Positions 54,720 through 64,000 of a DNA stretch of 64,000 nucleotides are shown here, piece after piece. The notes below the pieces were generated by a model. It was not told where the DNA came from and ran no database searches. It was given only the letters and a program-made list of their open reading frames with translations. Each line of letters opens with the position of its first letter. Within the stretch, counting starts at the first letter, position 1. Location: positions 41,381,467 through 41,445,466 of the forward strand of contig OX578284.1 in NCBI GenBank assembly GCA_951217055.1. Reading direction: 5' to 3'. Both the position numbers and the translations under genes were made by a program. The stretch is from Gerris lacustris (Eukaryota > Arthropoda > Insecta > Hemiptera > Gerridae).

Positions 54720-55840
54720 TTCTTGTACTGTTTCCAATCTGCAAATTGTAATTTTTGCAGCAAGAAAACATTCCTGACTCGTTTAAAGATTACCTGCTCT
54801 GTTAAACACCTTAACAGGTAATTAACATTTTCCTGCCTCGTCAGTTAAAATGTAATTTTCCTACCTCGGCTTTGCCTCTGCAGTAAATATGTTTAGCCTA
54901 TCCTCTCTTTCGGCTCGGAACTAAGAACTTAATAAACTAATAAAAGGCGATAACCTATCACTATCTCAAAATATAATTTTCGCGCAATCACAATACATTC
55001 TCTTTATATACTATTATACATTATGCATATAAGAAAGTAAAAGTGTGATACTTATTGTCAAATCTTACTCCTTAGTACAATGTTACTCCTTAGTAGTACT
55101 TCAAATATACTCTTTACTTAAACTATAAGACAGAAACGATGTCTCACATTATACAATATTGCACAATTTCTCTCCCCCCCCCCCCCAAAAAAAGAGTAAA
55201 AAGCTTCTCAGTATTAGAGTTACGTGAATTTAAACAACGACGTAGAATATGAGGCAAGAAAACTGTTTTAAAACAAAAAGATGTTTCTGTTATCTATCAA
55301 AGTTCTTAGGAGTTATTAGTTTAGTTTACTTAAAGACTTAGTCCATCCTGTAACGAAACCAAACAATCTTTCAACATTTCAGGATTTCTCGAAATATTTG
55401 AAAAGATAATAGAGTAAATGTAAATAGCGCATTTACTTTAAAAACCTTCTTCGTCTTAGAAGTAATCCTTTAATTACTACATTACAATATTTCATTTATT
55501 GGGAGCTAATCCTAAACTGAAATATACAGTAATAATTGTAACTGTAATAGCTCAGTTTATTATATATATGTATACAAATCAAAGTAAATAATTCACAAGG
55601 CGCATGGATCTATGCTTACAATTTAGAAATGATTAATTTAATAATTAATTCAAAATTTCAGTTTTTCAGAATCACTTTTCTGAATTAATTAACAAATAAT
55701 TAAAGTAGAATAGAATGAATTAATGTAAAAGAAAGAGAATTATAATAATGTGACAATGTGACCATTTTTGCTTAAAATATTACGAAATTGCATTAAAAAG
55801 GTAAGTATCACCCGCGAAAGATCACGCATTAGAATAAAAA
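54720..55840. other. gene-free interval
   Basis: TTACCTGCTCTGTTAA- and TCCTGCCTCG-type words recur at 54770-54870, but no defined repeat unit emerges. A C-run (55173-55187) is present. Confidence 0.35.
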
Positions 55841-56205
55841 TTAGTCAACAAATTAGTGTGACACATAGCTTCCTCGCGTACAATAATGATATTCTGCCTT
55901 TACGGCCCATTATTGTATAATTCATTTAATTTCTACACCCTTGTTTTTAAATTATTCAAAAATTATTTAGAGGACCAATTAAGCGAAGTTATAATGGGCT
56001 GATCTATAAGCCACTTTTGACAAAACATCCAAATTTCAAAATCAAAATTTTAAAATCAGACGAGTAGTTTTTAAGATATTGTGGTTCGTTGAACGGCAAA
56101 TCGACACAAGGCATCGAATGATACTGATGTCACGAACGGATTATGGATTTCGGTCCAGGAATTTTTGAATTCAAATACTAAAAAAAAAAAAAAAAAAAAA
56201 AAAAT
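55840..56205 (+). repeat. GACAGACA repeat family, plus copy with a poly-A tail
   Basis: Starts AATTAGTGTGACACATAGCT then TCCTCGCG, continues GTAGTTTTTAAGATATTGTG and CACGAACGGATTATGGATTT, and ends in about 24 A at 56181-56204. A terminal poly-A would fit a retroposed sequence. Confidence 0.6.
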
Positions 56206-56209
56206 CGTT

Positions 56210-57095
56210 CAACAGAATTATCTCAATGCACAACACTTGATTATTCCTCTTAAATCCACTTATCCTTACACCCTCTTACATTGTATAAATGAAGCAAACA
56301 CTAAAATAATTTGTTTTATTTCCTCAGCTTGTATACAACAGTGACCTCTTGTTAAATTTTATAAGCGTAGTTAAGTTAGCAGCATAATTATGTTTAGATT
56401 TTCTCACAGCCTTATGACTTGATCTATATCAAAAGACACATATTAATTAGATTACTGCCTAGTATCTTTAAATAATTTCCATTCTTTGTTTCAATTCTTA
56501 TCATTTAAGCTTATATAAAATTACAGTTTAAGTTTTCAACAACACAATGGATCAAGCTACATTATCTACATATCCTTGATGTGTTCGTCAGTGAGAAATA
56601 CGTCTTACCTATCTGAAAATAAAGCCAGATATATTTTTTTTGAAGTTCCTAATGGTCAGCACTCAACAAATATTAAAATACAAATTAATGTAAAATAATC
56701 TATTTATATAATATTTATCGGATCTTTGACAAAGGACTCACAATACAAACCATATTACCATAAAGGGTCCCCCCCCCCCCCGAGAGGCCCCACAAAACAA
56801 AATCTAATAATAGATCTACGATTATAAATACATCATTATCTCTTTGATGTATTTAATCCCTAATAGAATCTCCCAAAATCAATTCTAGTTTTACATGACC
56901 TCTTTCTAAAAAACCTCTTATGTCTTATTCGTATTATTTATATATTTTTAAAAAATATGTCATCGGTCCCGTGCCATAACAGGTAAATCCTTAACTCCAA
57001 TTTTAAAATTAGAATATACATATATTCTCTATATTTGAAAACAAAGTTAGAGAATGAGTAGGCGTTTGATTCATTCCCACTTCACTTATTATTTT
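56210..57095. other. gene-free AT-rich interval
   Basis: No gene found. A 14-base C-run with GAGAGGCCCCAC is at about 56769-56792, like the decayed GC-rich MITE ends elsewhere. Confidence 0.35.
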
Positions 57096-57099
57096 AAAA

Positions 57100-57480
57100 T
57101 CTATTGTTTTTCTCCAAAAATAGGATTTTAAGGAAGTTGACAGGTTTCAGGTTATTTCCCAGGATGTATAAAGACAAGGTCCAAGGTTATGTAAGGTTAC
57201 CGTGTCAAGGACTTCTATGTTTCTTTTTTTATGACGTTCTTCTAAAGAAAAGTGAACCTGAAATGACGTTCAAGAACGTGATTGAAACAAACAACGGTAT
57301 CTTTTAAAAAATAAGTTTGGAGGAACCTGAAGCGTGGGTTGAAATTAAACTAACTAAAACAGACAACTCAGGTTATTATCAAAAGGTTAATCAATCCTGC
57401 CAACCGTAAAAAAGAAACAGTAACAGTTTATTTATTATTATTTTTTCTAGTTAAAGATCACGTTTACAAAGATGTTAATT
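57100..57480. repeat. old repeat copy, inverted partner of 39480-39910
   Basis: Aligns in reverse with 39480-39910 (CCAAGGTTATGTAAGGTTAC, GAACCTGAAATGACGTTC, AAAAGGTTAATCAATC). The open frame at 57104-57307 lies inside, but no protein family is recognised. Confidence 0.55.
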
Positions 57481-57489
57481 TTAAAGTTT

Positions 57490-57950
57490 AAATTTATTTA
57501 TGTCTTAACATCAATCTTTTAGTTTATCTATTTTTTTCAAACTCTTTTTTAATTGTTAGATTAAATTATCTTCTTTTTTTTCTTCTCCTTATAATAAAAA
57601 TGCAAGGATTCTTGTGTAGTACTAAATTAAGAACTCCTTTTTTTAACAGGATTCTGCAGCTTCATCATTTTAAGCAATCCTAATTAGAAATAACTCGAAC
57701 TTAGTGTAAACTTAAGCAGTTTGTATGTAATGAAATAACATCTAACATCATTATTACTGAAGAAAAATTATAAAAAAAATGTATAATTGCATTAAGAAGT
57801 GAAAAAAAATTAGTAGTTTTACATTATTTTCAATGAATGTGTACTTATGGTGTGAAATCATTAGATATTTTTATCTATCAGCTACTTAAAAAAAATGCAT
57901 TACACTTAAGTACAATGTGACCTTTCTGAAGTTAAGGCAAGTTGATGGCC
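57490..57950. other. gene-free AT-rich interval
   Basis: No gene or element recognised before the satellite. Confidence 0.35.
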
Positions 57951-57953
57951 GTT

Positions 57954-58880
57954 AACTTGGAGTACACCATCGTCCGATTTGGCTCAGAGTGGTCTCATAA
58001 TTTTGCACTATTTTTGCACATTTTTGAGACGCCAAGAATGAATTTTGCGACGCCTTTTAAATCGCGATTAATCGCAAGTCAAAGTTGTGCTTCAAGTTAT
58101 CGCTGGAGTACACCATCGTCCGATTTGGCTCAAAGTGGTCTCATAATTTTGCACTATTTTTGCACATTTTTGAGACGCAAAGAATGAATTTTGCGACGCC
58201 TTCTAAATCGCGATTAATTGCATGTCAAAGTTGTGCTCCAAGTAAAACGCTGGAGTACACCATCGTCCGATTTGGATCAAAGTGGCCTCAAAATGTTGCA
58301 CTATTTTTGCACATTTTTGAGACGCCAAGAATGAATTTTGCGACGCCTTCTAAATCGCGATTAATCGCATGTCAAAGTTGTGCTCCAAGTTAACGCTGGA
58401 GTACACCATCGTCCGATTTGGATCAAAGTGGTCTCAAAATGTTGCACTATTTTTTCACATTTTTGAGACGCCAAGTATGAATTTTGCGACACCTTTTAAA
58501 TCGCGATTAATCGCATGTCAAAGTTGTGCTCCAAGTTAACGCTGGAGTACACCATCGTCCGATTTGGATCAAAGTGGTCTCAAAATGTTGCACTATTTTT
58601 GCACATTTTTGAGACGCCAAGAATGAATTTTGCGACGCCTTTTAAATCGCGATTAATCGCATGTCAAAGTTGCGCTCCAAGTTGACGCTGGAGTACACCA
58701 TCGTCCGATTTGGCTCAAAGTGGTTTCATAATTTTGCACTATTTTTGCACATTTTTGAGACGCCAAATATGAATTTTGAAACTTGTTTGATGCGTCGCAA
58801 TTTACATTTTCACAGTCTACTCCAAGTTAATGCTGGAATCTCTATCAACCGATTTGGCCCAATGTGGTCTCAAAAATTGC
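57954..58880 (+). repeat. 146-bp satellite, array 1 (about six units)
   Basis: Unit starts CGCTGGAGTACACCATCGTC at 58101, 58248, 58394, 58540 and 58686, with a slightly different first unit at 57954 and a diverged end at 58830-58880. Each unit has TTTTGCACATTTTTGAGACG, AATGAATTTTGCGACGCC and ATCGCGATTAATCGCATG; GCGATTAATCGC is a perfect 12-bp palindrome. The unit length is not a multiple of three, and open frames across it are by-products. Confidence 0.95.
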
Positions 58881-59166
58881 ACTAATAATAATTATCTATA
58901 ATCTTATTTCCATTTTCAAGCTAATAAAGCGGAGAATATAAAGTGATAGTAAGACAGAAATTGTCGTCATTTCTATGAAACTAGCGATGCGACGACTCCT
59001 TTATAATTTATTTCGAAGACAAAACATACGAGCATGGTTAGAGGTGTTAGAGGTATACTTCCCTAACCCCCTTTGCCTTTCTTCTTACTCCCTCTCTAGC
59101 CTTTTATTGCTAATATCACGATTGTGATTCTTTTATTTTAAATTAGTTTACACTACACAGTAAAAC

Positions 59167-59963
59167 TTAAGGTGACCAGACGTACGTAATTTTTACGGAC
59201 AGTCCGTAATTTCAACAATTTTTTTTTGTCCGTATACGGACGCTGATTTGTCCGGAATTTTAGAAAAAGTCTCGAATTTGTCCGTAATTCTGAGGTTTTA
59301 TAAAATTAATGTATAAAAAGCACTTTTTGAAATAAAATATGACTTACAATCTGTACTAATTCAGAGTTAGTGCGTTGATAGCGTGGGATTTTTAAAATCC
59401 TGAGCTCTCATTGGCTCTCCACTCCATTTTTTTAATCAAAATAGTCGGAACTGTTTTCGAGAAATAATTTTTTTTCACGATTTTTCAGAGTTTTGGGGGG
59501 TAGCGCCCCCAAATTTGGTGCTAAAATTCATTTCTGTTGTTTTCGCCTCGGGGTATGATTTTTCTGAAGCTGTATCCCAAATTTCATCAAAATCGGCCCA
59601 GTAGTTTAGGCTCCACGCGTCTGCACAGAGGACAGACTGACAGTCAGACAGACAGACAGACATTTTTTAAAAACCACTTTTTTGTACTCAAAACGAATAA
59701 ATCCATCAAAATCTCAATATCGAATTATCGCACCATCACAATACTTTCTCTTTATATGAGAAAGTAAAAAGTAATAATAATTTTTAATTTTTTTATAATA
59801 AGTTGTATTTAAATTTATTATTTAAATAGAAATGTTACCTTCTTTTTTTTTTCTTTTTTTTTGGGGGGGGGGGGGGGGGGGGGGTGGAGGGTGTTCTATC
59901 CCCCCCCCCCCCCCCGAAATTAAATCTGTCCGTAATTTAGTTCAGAGAAATCTGGTCACCTTA
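59167..59963. mobile_element. hAT-like non-autonomous element inside satellite linker 1
   Basis: Terminal inverted repeats TTAAGGTGACCAGA and its inverse TCTGGTCACCTTA. An 8-bp direct repeat AGTAAAAC flanks it (59159-59166 and 59964-59971). The same site is uninterrupted in the other two linkers (CAGTGAAACCAG). The ends repeat TTTTTACGGACAGTCCGTAA and GTCCGTAATTT. Inside is a copy of the CGTCTGCAC repeat family (59420-59770) and facing G- and C-runs (59862-59915). No transposase. Confidence 0.88.
59420..59770 (+). repeat. repeat family with CGTCTGCAC, plus copy nested in the hAT-like element
   Basis: AGTCGGAACTGTTTTCGAGA, GTAGCGCCCCCAAATTTGG, CATCAAAATCGGCCCAGTAG, GGCTCCACGCGTCTGCACAG and GACAGACAGACAGACA occur in order. 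It ends CTTTATATGAGAAAGTAAAA. Confidence 0.65.
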
Positions 59964-60179
59964 AGTAAAACCAGTCCTTCTTCAGGTCTAAAAAATAATG
60001 TTTTTGTATAAAAGTTACTGGTGAAATATTGGGTTTATAAAAAAATAATATTGAGTTCGCTATATTTTTTCTGTGTGCGCGTCAAAACGATCTTTTATAC
60101 TGAAAAGTTTCACGTTTTTATCTCTTTTGGTTCAAAAGTTATTGGAACCGTACAGAGTGACAGACAGACACAGGAACGT

Positions 60180-61357
60180 ATGAATTTACGACACCTTTTA
60201 AATCGCGATTAATCGCATGTCAAAGTTGTGCTCCAAGTTAACGCTGGAGTATACCATCGTCCGATTTGGATCAAAGTGGTCTCAAAATGTTGCACTATTT
60301 TTGAGACGCCAAGAATGAATTTTGCGACGCCTTCTAAATCACGATTAATCGCATGTCAAAGTTGCGCTCCAAGTTTACGCTGGAGTACACCATCGTCCGA
60401 TTTGGCTCAAAGTGGTCTCATAATTTTGCACTATTTTTGCACATTTTTGAGACGCCAAGTATGAATTTTGCGACGCCTTTTAAATCGCGATTAATCGCAT
60501 GTCAAACTTGTGCTCCAAGTTAACGCTGGAGTACACCATCGTCCGATTTGGCTCAAAGTGGTCTCATAATTTTGCAATATTTTTGCACATTTTTGAGACG
60601 CCAAGTATGAATTTTGCGATGCCTTTTAAATCGCGATTAATCGCATGTCAAAGTTGTGCTCCAAGTTAACGCTGGAGTACACCATCGTCCGATTTGGCTC
60701 AAAGTGGTCTCATAATTTTACACTATTTTTGCACATTTTTGAGACGCCAAGTATGAATTTTGCGACACCTTTTAAATCGCGATTAATCGCATGTCAAAGT
60801 TGTGCTCCAAGTTAACGCTGGAGTACACCATCGTCCAATTAGGATCAAAGTGGTCTCAAAATTTTGCACTTTTTTTGCACATTTTTGGAACGCCAGAATG
60901 AATTTTGCGACAATTTTGCACTATTTTTGCACATTTTTGAGACGCCAAGAATGAATTTTGCGACGCCTTTTAAATCGCGATTAATCGCAAGTCAAAGTTG
61001 TGCTTCAAGTTATCGCTGGAGTACACCATCGTCCGATTTGGCTTAAATTTGTCTCAAAATTTTGTACTATTTTTGCACATTTTTGAGACGCCAAGAATGA
61101 ATTTTGCGACGCCTTTTAAATCGCGATTAATCACAAGTCAAAGTTGTGTACCAAGTTAACGCTGGAATACCATCGTCCGATTTGGCTCAAAGTGGTCTCA
61201 AAATTTTGCACTATTTTTGCACATTTTTGTGATGACACAAAGTATGAATTTTGAAACTTGTTTGATGCGTCGCAATTTACATTTTCACAGTCTACTCCAA
61301 GTTAATGCTGGAATCTCTATCAACCGATTTGGCCCAATGTAGTCTCAAAAATTGCAC
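60180..61357 (+). repeat. 146-bp satellite, array 2 (about eight units)
   Basis: Same unit as array 1, with a shortened first junction at 60300 and a truncated unit at about 60888-60915 (ACGCCAGAATGAATTTTGCG). It ends in the same diverged unit as array 1. Confidence 0.95.
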
Positions 61358-61849
61358 TAATAATAATTATCTATAATCTTATTTCCATTTTCAAGCTAAT
61401 AAAGCGGAGAATATAAAGTGATAGTAAGACAGAAATTGTCGTCATTTCTATGAAACTAGCGATGCGACGACTCCTTTATAATTTATTTCGAAGACAAAAC
61501 ATACGAGCATGGTTAGAGGTGTTAGAGGTATACTTCCCTAACCCCCTTTGCCTTTCTTCTTACTCCCTCTCTAACCTTTTATTGCTAATATCACGATTGT
61601 GATTCTTTTATTTTAAATTAGTTTACACTACACAGTGAAACCAGTCCTTTTTCAGGTCTAAAAAATAATGTTTTTGTATAAAAGTTACTGGTGAAATATT
61701 GGGTTTATAAAAAAATAATATTGAGTTCGCTATATTTTTTCTGTGTGCGCGTCAAAACGATCTTTTATACTGAAAAGTTTCACGTTTTTATCTCTTTTGG
61801 TTCAAAAGTTATTGGAACCGTACAGAGTGACAGACAGACACAGGAACGT
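61358..61849. repeat. higher-order-repeat linker 2 (uninterrupted)
   Basis: Carries the empty version of the hAT-like insertion site at about 61633-61643 (CACAGTGAAACCAG). Confidence 0.9.
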
Positions 61850-63027
61850 ATGAATTTACGACACCTTTTAAATCGCGATTAATCGCATGTCAAAGTTGTG
61901 CTCCAAGTTAACGCTGGAGTATACCATCGTCCGATTTGGATCAAAGTGGTCTCAAAATGTTGCACTATTTTTGAGACGCCAAGAATGAATTTTGCGACGC
62001 CTTCTAAATCACGATTAATCGCATGTCAAAGTTGCGCTCCAAGTTTACGCTGGAGTACACCATCGTCCGATTTGGCTCAAAGTGGTCTCATAATTTTGCA
62101 CTATTTTTGCACATTTTTGAGACGCCAAGTATGAATTTTGCGACGCCTTTTAAATCGCGATTAATCGCATGTCAAACTTGTGCTCCAAGTTAACGCTGGA
62201 GTACACCATCGTCCGATTTGGCTCAAAGTGGTCTCATAATTTTGCAATATTTTTGCACATTTTTGAGACGCCAAGTATGAATTTTGCGATGCCTTTTAAA
62301 TCGCGATTAATCGCATGTCAAAGTTGTGCTCCAAGTTAACGCTGGAGTACACCATCGTCCGATTTGGCTCAAAGTGGTCTCATAATTTTACACTATTTTT
62401 GCACATTTTTGAGACGCCAAGTATGAATTTTGCGACACCTTTTAAATCGCGATTAATCGCATGTCAAAGTTGTGCTCCAAGTTAACGCTGGAGTACACCA
62501 TCGTCCAATTAGGATCAAAGTGGTCTCAAAATTTTGCACTTTTTTTGCACATTTTTGGAACGCCAGAATGAATTTTGCGACAATTTTGCACTATTTTTGC
62601 ACATTTTTGAGACGCCAAGAATGAATTTTGCGACGCCTTTTAAATCGCGATTAATCGCAAGTCAAAGTTGTGCTTCAAGTTATCGCTGGAGTACACCATC
62701 GTCCGATTTGGCTTAAATTTGTCTCAAAATTTTGTACTATTTTTGCACATTTTTGAGACGCCAAGAATGAATTTTGCGACGCCTTTTAAATCGCGATTAA
62801 TCACAAGTCAAAGTTGTGTACCAAGTTAACGCTGGAATACCATCGTCCGATTTGGCTCAAAGTGGTCTCAAAATTTTGCACTATTTTTGCACATTTTTGT
62901 GATGACACAAAGTATGAATTTTGAAACTTGTTTGATGCGTCGCAATTTACATTTTCACAGTCTACTCCAAGTTAATGCTGGAATCTCTATCAACCGATTT
63001 GGCCCAATGTAGTCTCAAAAATTGCAC
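61850..63027 (+). repeat. 146-bp satellite, array 3
   Basis: Repeats array 2 at an offset of 1670 bp with no difference noticed. Confidence 0.95.
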
Positions 63028-63520
63028 TAATAATAATTATCTATAATCTTATTTCCATTTTCAAGCTAATAAAGCGGAGAATATAAAGTGATAGTAAGAC
63101 AGAAATTGTCGTCATTTCTATGAAACTAGCGATGCGACGACTCCTTTATAATTTATTTCGAAGACAAAACATACGAGCATGGTTAGAGGTGTTAGAGGTA
63201 TACTTCCCTAACCCCCTTTGCCTTTCTTCTTACTCCCTCTCTAACCTTTTATTGCTAATATCACGATTGTGATTCTTTTATTTTAAATTAGTTTACACTA
63301 CACAGTGAAACCAGTCCTTTTTCAGGTCTAAAAAATAATGTTTTTGTATAAAAGTTACTGGTGAAATATTGGGTTTATAAAAAAATAATATTGAGTTCGC
63401 TATATTTTTTCTGTGTGCGCGTCAAAACGATCTTTTATACTGAAAAGTTTCACGTTTTTATCTCTTTTGGTTCAAAAGTTATTGGAACCGTACAGAGTGA
63501 CAGACAGGCACAGGAACGAA
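63028..63520. repeat. higher-order-repeat linker 3
   Basis: Same as linker 2 up to GACAGACAGGCACAGG, where the tandem structure ends. Confidence 0.9.
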
Positions 63521-63522
63521 AC

Positions 63523-64000
63523 TATAAGGGTTTCTTTTTTTTGGTTTTACCAACGAAACCCTAAAAAAAATACTAAAAAGAGTACAAATGTAATGACAAA
63601 TTACGATTTTTTTTTTTTTTTTTTTTTGGAGTACCCAATATTTTGCTAGTAATTGTGATGCAAACACACACATTTTTCAACTTAACTGCCTTATAACAGG
63701 CTACATTTTGGTTCTTTAAAAAAATGCTAAGAGGTGAAACCTTATATTTTGCTACAGAGAGAATTTTATAGCACAAATTTTTAAATGATAAATTAGGGGT
63801 TTTTTATGATAAATTATTTAGGTTTTTTTTTTTTTTTTTTTTGTTTTTTTTATGATAAATTTTTTTTCACCTATCAAGTGAAAAATATAACATTTACCCC
63901 AAACAAACTCCTACAGTATACATCTATTCCAAAATAGCGCCCGGTCATAAAATGAAAATTACGGATGAAATATTGAGTTACAAAAAAATCACCTAGAGTA
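63523..64000. repeat. inverted GGGTTTC repeat and T-rich tracts
   Basis: AAGGGTTTCTTTTTTTTGGT (63529) and ACGAAACCCTAAAAAAAA (63554) form a weak hairpin. Long T-runs lie at 63608-63627 and 63821-63842. No gene. Confidence 0.45.

Larger units (their letters stand above)
58881..60179. repeat. higher-order-repeat linker 1, interrupted by a hAT-like element
   Basis: 58881-59166 and 59972-60179 match linkers 61358-61849 and 63028-63520. It begins AATAATAATTATCTATAATC and ends with GTGACAGACAGACACAGGAA. Confidence 0.9.
60021..63522 (+). repeat. 1670-bp higher-order tandem repeat, two full copies and a partial third
   Basis: 60021-61690, 61691-63360 and 63361-63522 coincide base for base wherever compared by eye, including the truncated satellite unit. 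Copies start GTGAAATATTGGGTTTATAA. The partial copy diverges after GTGACAGACAGGCACAGGAA. Confidence 0.93.

Noticed and set aside
57942..62716. Repeated open frames such as those with FLHIFETPRMNFATP
   Set aside because: They recur only because the 146-bp satellite recurs. The unit is not a multiple of three, so no continuous repeat protein is encoded.

Overview
The window is eukaryotic nuclear DNA, most likely from an arthropod and probably an insect. It is AT-rich and gene-poor and crowded with repeats. The one convincing host gene has many short exons with GT-AG introns. The mobile elements (Jockey-type and RTE/CR1-type LINE pieces, a copia-type LTR element primed by an initiator-tRNA fragment, Tc1/mariner and hAT-like DNA elements, many foldback MITEs) are typical of insect genomes. 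No bacterial-style operon, CRISPR array or phage is present. Species cannot be named from the sequence.

Layout. 1-8800: a degraded Tc1/mariner element (417-1169), a GC-rich MITE fragment (2352-2572), a broken TPR-ankyrin gene on the minus strand (3427-4180), a tandem array that looks like repeated tRNA D-arms (5250-5500) and dispersed repeats. 8827-23206, plus strand: 17 coding exons of an M13 metallopeptidase (neprilysin family). They join in phase into 725 codons that hold every catalytic hallmark; only the first exon (cytoplasmic tail and start codon) was not found. Its introns hold a Jockey-like reverse transcriptase fossil, foldback MITEs and minisatellites. 23250-43560: no convincing host gene, but several foldback elements (25583-25995, 27626-28000, 29246-29828, 39691-39849), local tandem duplications, a LINE C-terminal fossil (33880-34188) and a (TA)n tract.

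43561-48667: a 560-bp foldback element split by an intact copia retrotransposon (43889-48430). The copia copy has 186-bp LTRs that read as identical, a 5-bp target duplication, primer site, polypurine tract and one 1346-codon Gag-Pol frame, so it inserted recently. 49510-57950: a MITE with 8-bp flanking repeats, a 5S-rRNA-like segment next to three hairpins, a second copy of the 29-kb foldback element, a minus-strand LINE fossil and more dispersed repeats. 57954-63520: 146-bp satellite arrays alternating with a linker in a 1670-bp higher-order unit. The last two units look identical, and the first linker was interrupted by a hAT-like element.

The functional genes are the host M13 ectopeptidase and the autonomous copia element. 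Everything else is repeat, fossil or unexplained DNA. The most unusual points are the nested copia-in-palindrome structure, the satellite with a perfect 12-bp palindrome per unit, the 5S/hairpin cassette, the tRNA-D-arm array, a short sequence module shared by apparently unrelated repeat families, and a possible signal-peptide alternative start inside the M13 gene.
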